Both the position numbers and the translations under genes were made by a program. Below are positions 1 through 4,336 of a DNA stretch of 8,930 bases, piece after piece. The stretch comes from Pseudomonadota bacterium. GTDB lineage: Bacteria; Bdellovibrionota; Bdellovibrionia; Bdellovibrionales; JAEYZS01. Below the pieces are notes generated by a model. It was given only the letters and a program-made list of their open reading frames with translations, searched no databases and was not told the origin of the DNA. Positions within the stretch are counted from its first letter, which is position 1. Every line of letters starts with the position of its first letter. Where the stretch lies: NCBI GenBank assembly GCA_023427925.1, contig JAEYZS010000187.1:1-8930 (forward strand), in the 5' to 3' direction.

Positions 1-164
1 ATATAGGAGTAAGCGTAGTTTTTTAATTCTGCTAAAATGGCGTGATCGTGAATAGTCACAGCCCAAAGATCGTTTTTATAATTTGAGAAAACATATGAGC
101 TTTGAATAAAGACAAAAGCTAAGAGAATAAAACCAGCGGCTGTAAAATTTAAGCGCTTTAACAT
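1..164 (-). CDS. Secreted protein of unknown function, N-terminal fragment
   Basis: An open frame starts at ATG 162-164 and runs leftward off the window with no stop, giving 54 residues. It begins MLKRLNF and continues with a hydrophobic segment (about residues 8-27, including AAGFILLAFVFI) followed by SSYVFS. This is the layout of a Sec signal peptide, with probable cleavage near residue 27, although an uncleaved membrane anchor is possible. A strong ribosome binding site (GGGAGGGG, 170-177) lies 5 nt upstream of the ATG, which makes this a convincing start even though the reading is short. The visible mature part (NYKNDLWAVTIHDHAIL...) was not recognised. It lies 82 nt downstream of dapD on the same strand. 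No clear terminator was seen between them, so co-transcription is possible but unproven. Confidence 0.7.
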   Translation of the reverse strand, partial: MLKRLNFTAAGFILLAFVFIQSSYVFSNYKNDLWAVTIHDHAILAELKNYAYSY

Positions 165-246
165 GTGAACCCCTCCCACATAGCACAAAAGCCTATCATT
201 AGTAGGAGAGGAGTAAAGTATTAAATATCTTTGAGATTAAAAAACA

Positions 247-1056
247 TTAGACAGAGACGTCGTAGTCCCTAAGAGCACTTGTTAGAGAGGTTTTCTTATC
301 CGTGCTCTCAGATCTCTTTCCGATGATGAGTGCGCATGGAACCTGATATGTCCCTGATGCAAATTCCTTAGGTTGAGAGCCCGGAATTACAACGGAATTC
401 TTTGGAACTCTGCCTTTAAAAACCTGAGGTTCTTTGCCGGTCACGTCAATAATTTTAGTCGAGGCTGTGATCGTAACCCCTGCTCCGAGGACAGCACCTT
501 CTTCGACAAGAACTCCTTCTACGACGATACAACGGCTACCTACAAAAACGTTGTCTTCGATCACAACAGGTGATGCTTGAAGAGGCTCTAATACGCCACC
601 AATTCCAACGCCACCAGAGAGATGGACGTTTTTACCAATCTGTGCGCACGAACCAACGGTAGCCCAGGTGTCTACCATGGTTCCTTCATCCACATAAGCA
701 CCAATGTTGACATAAGATGGCATAAGGATAGCACCTTGACTAACATATGCGCCTCGGCGAACTAAGGCATGAGGAACCACTCTCACACCTTGGTCAACGG
801 AGAATTTTTTAAGAGGGATTTTATCTACAAAATTAAAAATTCCAGATTCCATCTCAACCATTTTTTGGGTTCTAAAATAAAGTAATATAGCTTCTTTCAC
901 CCATGTGTTCACTTTCCAGCCATCAGAGGCCTTTTCTGAAACGCGAATCTTTCCTTGATCAAGAAGACCAATGGTATTTTGAACAGCTTCTAGGACTTCT
1001 TTCGAATTTGTGTCCAACTTTCCTTCAAAGGCATCATGGATTATTTTTTCAGACAT
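247..1056 (-). CDS. dapD: 2,3,4,5-tetrahydropyridine-2,6-dicarboxylate N-succinyltransferase (DapD)
   Basis: DapD transfers succinyl from succinyl-CoA to tetrahydrodipicolinate, committing it to the succinylase branch of DAP/lysine synthesis in the cytoplasm. The 269 residues match the usual length of about 270-275. Residues 1-95 form the helical N-terminal domain. About 100-235 form a left-handed beta-helix of hexapeptide repeats with the family hallmark MVDTWATVGSCAQIGKN (127-143) and HLSGGVGIGG (145-154). D129 and E180 (VVEG) sit where the family's catalytic acidic pair is found. The short C-terminal tail is typical. The start ATG 1054-1056 has an AGGA-type ribosome binding site about 10 nt upstream. 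It lies 67 nt downstream of the MpaA-like gene on the same strand, probably in one operon. The lysine-pathway genes lysC and lysA lie just beyond on the opposite strand. Confidence 0.97.
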   Translation of the reverse strand: MSEKIIHDAFEGKLDTNSKEVLEAVQNTIGLLDQGKIRVSEKASDGWKVNTWVKEAILLYFRTQKMVEMESGIFNFVDKIPLKKFSVDQGVRVVPHALVRRGAYVSQGAILMPSYVNIGAYVDEGTMVDTWATVGSCAQIGKNVHLSGGVGIGGVLEPLQASPVVIEDNVFVGSRCIVVEGVLVEEGAVLGAGVTITASTKIIDVTGKEPQVFKGRVPKNSVVIPGSQPKEFASGTYQVPCALIIGKRSESTDKKTSLTSALRDYDVSV

Positions 1057-1078
1057 TGTTTACTTTTCCTTTTGATCG

Positions 1079-1105
1079 TCAGCGCATGGCTGATTTTTTA
1101 TTTTT
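1079..1105 (+). terminator. Weak hairpin plus T-tract, terminator-like on the plus strand
   Basis: TCAGC (1079-1083), a 5-nt loop and GCTGA (1089-1093) are followed by TTTTTTATTTTT (1094-1105). In the plus direction this is the form of an intrinsic terminator with a short stem. It lies between two minus-strand genes, so it cannot end either of them. If real, it would stop antisense transcripts. The stem is only 5-6 bp, so chance is a serious alternative. Confidence 0.25.
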
Positions 1106-1123
1106 ATGGTTATTGGATTTTTC

Positions 1124-1780
1124 TTAAGCCATTTTTTCAGTGACTTTGAGAGCTTCTAAAATAGCTGACACATGAGTTTTTAAAATTTCCTCGCAATGAA
1201 GTCCTCTTTTTATTTCATAAGTTAATGTAGGGACATCTCTTTCAAGGCCCGCGTAGGTACCCAAACAACCTGGCGTCGGGTAGCCGATATCCTCTTGGAT
1301 TTCGTAACCTGTGAGCTTTTGAATGGCCTCGGCTTCTTTTCTGCATTTTCCGTTGATATTGAGTAAAGGATGCCAAGAGTGGAGGCTGTAAATAATTCTA
1401 GGCTTTTCTTTTTCAATAAACTGAGTCAGCGCTTGGTTTTCTGGTTCGGAATTGGCGTGGTGACCAGGAAAATAGCGCGGGTTTAAAACCTCAGAACTCC
1501 AATCTTGTGTCGGAAGGTTGCGATTTAAGTCGACACCACGAGCATTTTGGCGAGTTTTTGCTAAAACTCCATCCATATTAAGAGCTGGGACAAGGGTCAT
1601 TTTGAGTTTATAGGTATAGGACTTTTGAAAAGCATCGAATAGGCCGTAAGCTGCCTGAACACCTTCCACTTCGTCACCGTGAACTCCACCAATGATCATC
1701 ACATGAGGATATGGCAAATCCCACTGATAGGCGGGAATAGGTAACCCGGTGGATGTATTTCCTAAAACAAAGCTTTTCAT
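1124..1780 (-). CDS. mpaA: M14-family zinc peptidase, MpaA-like murein peptide amidase
   Basis: This is a probable zinc metallopeptidase. E. coli MpaA cleaves the gamma-D-Glu-meso-DAP bond of murein tripeptide in the cytoplasm and frees DAP for recycling. Visible motifs in order: GGVHGDEVEG (31-40) with the HxxE zinc ligands H34 and E37; NARGVDLNRN (79-88) with substrate-binding R81, N86 and R87; SEPENQAL (111-118); SLHSWHP (132-138) with the third zinc ligand H134; GYPTPGCLGTY (166-176); and TYEIKRG (187-193) with E189 as the likely catalytic glutamate. The SEPE.QAL and GY.TPG..G patterns fit MpaA better than digestive carboxypeptidases. At 218 residues it is slightly shorter than E. coli MpaA and has no signal peptide, which fits a cytoplasmic enzyme. 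An AAGGA ribosome binding site lies about 8 nt before the ATG. dapD follows on the same strand. An alternative role as a desuccinylase (the AstE/aspartoacylase branch of M14) cannot be excluded. Confidence 0.85.
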   Translation of the reverse strand: MKSFVLGNTSTGLPIPAYQWDLPYPHVMIIGGVHGDEVEGVQAAYGLFDAFQKSYTYKLKMTLVPALNMDGVLAKTRQNARGVDLNRNLPTQDWSSEVLNPRYFPGHHANSEPENQALTQFIEKEKPRIIYSLHSWHPLLNINGKCRKEAEAIQKLTGYEIQEDIGYPTPGCLGTYAGLERDVPTLTYEIKRGLHCEEILKTHVSAILEALKVTEKMA

Positions 1781-1809
1781 CTAAAAGTCCTTTTCGAGCT
1801 AATTGCACT

Positions 1810-1815
1810 TATGAT
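1810..1815 (+). promoter_or_regulatory. Candidate -10 box for lysC-lysA
   Basis: TATGAT (five of six consensus positions) sits about 48 nt before the preferred lysC start at 1864 in the 83-nt divergent region. No good -35 hexamer lies 16-18 nt upstream, so an activator or another sigma factor would be needed. No attenuator or lysine riboswitch is possible here because the leader is too short. Confidence 0.2.
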
Positions 1816-1827
1816 ATGTAAACTCTT

Positions 1828-1856
1828 TCTATATCAGAAATGGATGGGATGGGCAA
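1828..1856 (-). promoter_or_regulatory. Candidate promoter for the mpaA-dapD operon
   Basis: Read on the minus strand, TTGCCC (1851-1856) is followed after 17 nt by TATAGA (1828-1833), which is preceded by TGA, giving an extended -10 (TGnTATAGA). Transcription would start near 1821 and give a 5' leader of about 40 nt before the ATG at 1780. Each hexamer matches consensus at four of six positions, so this is plausible rather than proven. The -35 element lies inside the longer possible lysC reading frame, which supports the later lysC start at 1864. Confidence 0.4.
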
Positions 1857-1863
1857 AACCGAA

Positions 1864-3084
1864 ATGTCACAAATATGCGTTAAAAAATTTGGTGGAACTT
1901 CAGTAGGATCCGTCGAAAGAATCGATTCGGTTGCAGAGAGAATTCTCAATGAATCCAAAGTCGATCCTCGTCCCACTGTTATTGTCGCAAGTGCAATGTC
2001 GGGTGAAACAAATCGTCTTGTTGATTTGGCGAATAAAACTTATTTGGGATACCGCGGACCAGCCTATGATATGTTGGTGGCTTCGGGGGAGCAGGTCTCA
2101 ATTGCACTCCTTGCCATGGCACTTGAGAAAAAAGGTTTAAAAGCCAAACCTTATCTTGCATACCAGCTCGGTATCAAAACTGATTCCATGTATTCTCGAG
2201 CACGCATAAAAGAAATTAAAACTGACGTCCTCATGAGAGATATTAAAAATGGGATCATTCCAGTGGTGGCGGGCTTTCAGGGAGTCGATGAGTTTGATAA
2301 TATCACAACTCTTGGTCGAGGCGGATCAGATACTTCTGCAGTGGCATTGGCTGTTGCCTTAAAGGCAGCAGAATGTGAGATTTATACTGATGTACCTGGA
2401 GTGTATACAGCGGATCCGCGACTGGTACCGACTGCTAAGAAAATCAATAAATTGTGTTTTGAAGAAATGGTTGAAATGGCCTCATTAGGCTCAAAAGTTT
2501 TACACATTCGAAGTGTAGAGATTGCTGCAAAATTCCAAGTGAAGTTGCATGTGAGATCTACGTTTGAATCGACAGAAGGAACATGGATTATGAGTGAAAA
2601 CGATTTTGATATGGAAAGTCCTGTTGTCACATCAGTGACTCACGATGCAAACACTGCGATCTTTAAATTGGCACCGATTCCCGCAGGTGCAAATACGTTA
2701 GCTGATCTTTTTTCTGATCTTTCTCAAAAAGGAATTGTCGTAGATGTGATTTCACAAAGTGAACTTTCGCAAGGACAGCAACTGGCCTTCTCTGTTCCAT
2801 TGGAAGATATAATTCCCACAAAACAAATCCTTGAAAAGAAATTCCCACAGGCCGACTGCACAATGATGGATGATGTGGCAAAGGTGAGTATCGTCGGAGT
2901 TGGGATGAGAAACCACCCGGGTGTTGCAGCAAAATTTTTCGATGTCCTTGCGAAACATAATATTTCCATTCATCTTGTTACAACATCTGAAATTAAAGTG
3001 AGTGCAATTGTCGAAAGAAAAGACTTAGAAAAAGCTGCAAAATCGCTTCACAGTGCGTTTGGACTAGACCCAAAGGCAGAATAA
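1864..3084 (+). CDS. lysC: Aspartate kinase (LysC), alpha subunit, two ACT domains
   Basis: LysC phosphorylates aspartate, the first step towards lysine, DAP, threonine and methionine. From ATG 1864 the protein has 406 residues, the normal family length. The amino-acid kinase domain spans about 3-235, with KKFGGTS (7-13), SGEQ (74-77), GRGGSDTSA (151-159) and YTDVPGVYTADPR (174-186). Two ACT regulatory domains follow: about 262-325 (TAIFKLAPIPAG...) and 340-400 (VSIVGVGMRNHPGVAAKFF...), the region where this family binds lysine and/or threonine. The frame is open from ATG 1840, but the aspartokinase fold normally begins just before KKFGG. No ribosome binding site precedes 1840, and the opposite strand's candidate promoter overlaps 1851-1856, so 1864 is preferred. 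The binding site before 1864 is poor (GGATGGG). An internal start at 2590 may yield a separate beta subunit. lysA follows after 15 nt. Confidence 0.96.
   Translation: MSQICVKKFGGTSVGSVERIDSVAERILNESKVDPRPTVIVASAMSGETNRLVDLANKTYLGYRGPAYDMLVASGEQVSIALLAMALEKKGLKAKPYLAYQLGIKTDSMYSRARIKEIKTDVLMRDIKNGIIPVVAGFQGVDEFDNITTLGRGGSDTSAVALAVALKAAECEIYTDVPGVYTADPRLVPTAKKINKLCFEEMVEMASLGSKVLHIRSVEIAAKFQVKLHVRSTFESTEGTWIMSENDFDMESPVVTSVTHDANTAIFKLAPIPAGANTLADLFSDLSQKGIVVDVISQSELSQGQQLAFSVPLEDIIPTKQILEKKFPQADCTMMDDVAKVSIVGVGMRNHPGVAAKFFDVLAKHNISIHLVTTSEIKVSAIVERKDLEKAAKSLHSAFGLDPKAE
2575..2592 (+). promoter_or_regulatory. Internal ribosome binding site and start codon for a LysC beta subunit
   Basis: Within lysC, GAAGGA (2575-2580) lies 9 nt before an in-frame ATG at 2590-2592 (Met243). 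Translation from here would give a 164-residue protein (2590-3084) made of both ACT domains without the kinase domain. In the alpha2beta2 aspartokinases of Bacillus subtilis and Corynebacterium glutamicum, an in-frame internal start near residue 245-250 yields a beta subunit of about 160-170 residues. Here the position and size agree closely, and the site is stronger than the one for the full-length start. Production of beta is inferred. Confidence 0.6.
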
Positions 3085-3099
3085 GGCACAATAAGCTCT

Positions 3100-4329
3100 A
3101 TGTTGGAATTTAAAGACAATGGCCTATATTTGGGCGGAGTTTCCCTCTCATCACTTGCTAAGAAGCAGGGAACACCGTGCTACGTCTACGATATTGATGG
3201 CATGGTTGCACGTTTAAAAGAGTTGAAAGACGCTTTTCAAGGCAAAGCAGAAATTCACTATGCTGCAAAAGCCAATTCCAATATTGAAATTTTAAAAGCT
3301 TTTAAGAAAGAAAAAATAGGTGTCGATGTTGTTTCTTGGGGAGAAGCTCAAGGAGCTGTTGAAGCTGGCTTTAGCCATAAAGATATTATTTTTTCTGGAG
3401 TGGCAAAATCTGAAGAAGAGCTCTTAAGAGCAATTAAATATCAAATCAAACAGATCAATGTGGAGTCTCCACAAGAGTTAGAGAGAATTGGTCAAATTGC
3501 AAAAAAATTAAAAAAGAAAGTTTCAGTGGCTTTCCGAATGAATCCCAACGTGAGCCCGAGTACGCATCCTTATATCACTACAGGGTTTCGCGAAAATAAA
3601 TTTGGTATGGACACATCGTTTTTGCCGGAGTTGCGAGGTCTTTTAACCAAATACAAAAAATATATTGTACTTAAAGGTTTGACGATTCATATAGGATCGC
3701 AGCTCTTAGAGTTAAACTCTCTGAAAGATGCAATTCAAAAAACCATTCCAATTTATCTGGATTTTAAAAACTCAGGATACCCTTTGGAAACTTTTGATAT
3801 TGGTGGTGGAGTCGGGATTCCCTACGATGGCAAGGATTCAGTTGAATTAAAGTCCTACGGTAAAATGGTGTTGGATTTGTTAAGGCCGTTAGGTTGTAGA
3901 ATTCTAACAGAACCGGGGAGAGTCCTCGTTGCAGAATTTGGAGTTCTATTAACTGAAATTCAGTATATTAAAAAATCTCCTTACAAAACTTTCGCAATTG
4001 TAAACTCTGGGATGAATCATCTTATACGGCCATCACTTTATGAAGCTGTTCATAGAATTTTTCCAGTGAATAATCAGCAGGGAAGCGAAGAAAACTCTGA
4101 GCTATATGATATCGTTGGGCCAATTTGTGAATCCTCGGACTTTCTAGGAAAGGATCGTTACCTTCCAAAATTAAAACAAGGAGATATTTTGGCGATTCTA
4201 GATGCGGGAGCCTATGGATATTCTATGGCCTCTTTTTACAATCACCATAAGCTTCCCAAAGAAGTTGTTATCACAAAAAAGCAAGTGAAGGCTTTAAAAA
4301 AGCCTTCACTTCCAAAATATCTTTATTGA
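3100..4329 (+). CDS. lysA: Diaminopimelate decarboxylase (LysA)
   Basis: LysA is a PLP enzyme that decarboxylates meso-DAP to L-lysine, the last step of the pathway. The 409 residues match the family (about 405-420). It is a fold-type III enzyme: an alanine-racemase-like barrel (about 25-285) followed by a beta domain. Visible motifs: HYAAKANSN (53-61) with K57 as the PLP Schiff-base lysine; HIGSQ (197-201); DIGGGVGI (233-240) and TEPGR (270-274) for the PLP phosphate; R310 and Y314 at the substrate site; GPICESSD (340-347) with C343 and E344 contributed across the dimer; and DAGAYGYSMASFYN (368-381) with the PLP-contacting Y372. It follows lysC by 15 nt. The nearest purine-rich element, AAGG at the lysC stop, is distant, so translational coupling is likely. 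Its last codons contain a hairpin that probably serves the opposite strand. Confidence 0.97.
   Translation: MLEFKDNGLYLGGVSLSSLAKKQGTPCYVYDIDGMVARLKELKDAFQGKAEIHYAAKANSNIEILKAFKKEKIGVDVVSWGEAQGAVEAGFSHKDIIFSGVAKSEEELLRAIKYQIKQINVESPQELERIGQIAKKLKKKVSVAFRMNPNVSPSTHPYITTGFRENKFGMDTSFLPELRGLLTKYKKYIVLKGLTIHIGSQLLELNSLKDAIQKTIPIYLDFKNSGYPLETFDIGGGVGIPYDGKDSVELKSYGKMVLDLLRPLGCRILTEPGRVLVAEFGVLLTEIQYIKKSPYKTFAIVNSGMNHLIRPSLYEAVHRIFPVNNQQGSEENSELYDIVGPICESSDFLGKDRYLPKLKQGDILAILDAGAYGYSMASFYNHHKLPKEVVITKKQVKALKKPSLPKYLY
4275..4311 (-). terminator. Intrinsic terminator of the 844-residue lipoprotein gene, inside lysA
   Basis: AAGTGAAGGCTTT (4283-4295) and its exact complement AAAGCCTTCACTT (4299-4311) form a 13-bp perfect stem with a 3-nt loop. 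Read on the minus strand, the stem is followed by GC and then six Ts (complement of the A run 4275-4280), a classic intrinsic terminator. It lies about 25 nt past the stop of the convergent lipoprotein gene. Read on the plus strand it has no T-tract (CCAAAATATC follows), so it should work less well for lysA. All of it lies within the lysA coding sequence, before the stop at 4327. Confidence 0.75.
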
Positions 4330-4336
4330 ATTAATA

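Noticed and set aside
903..1127. 74-residue plus-strand frame opposite the dapD start
   Set aside because: It is a shadow of dapD and the mpaA-dapD gap, without a ribosome binding site or recognisable protein features.
1840..1863. Extension of lysC to ATG 1840 (MDGMGKTE...)
   Set aside because: It has no ribosome binding site, adds eight residues not expected before the KKFGG motif, and overlaps a candidate opposite-strand promoter. It was kept only as an alternative start.
1781..1863. Lysine riboswitch or attenuator upstream of lysC
   Set aside because: The divergent region is only 83 bp, far too short for an L-box riboswitch, and no leader peptide or paired hairpins are visible.
4283..4311. 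Terminator of lysA on the plus strand
   Set aside because: The hairpin precedes the lysA stop codon and lacks a T-tract in the plus direction. The minus-strand reading fits much better.
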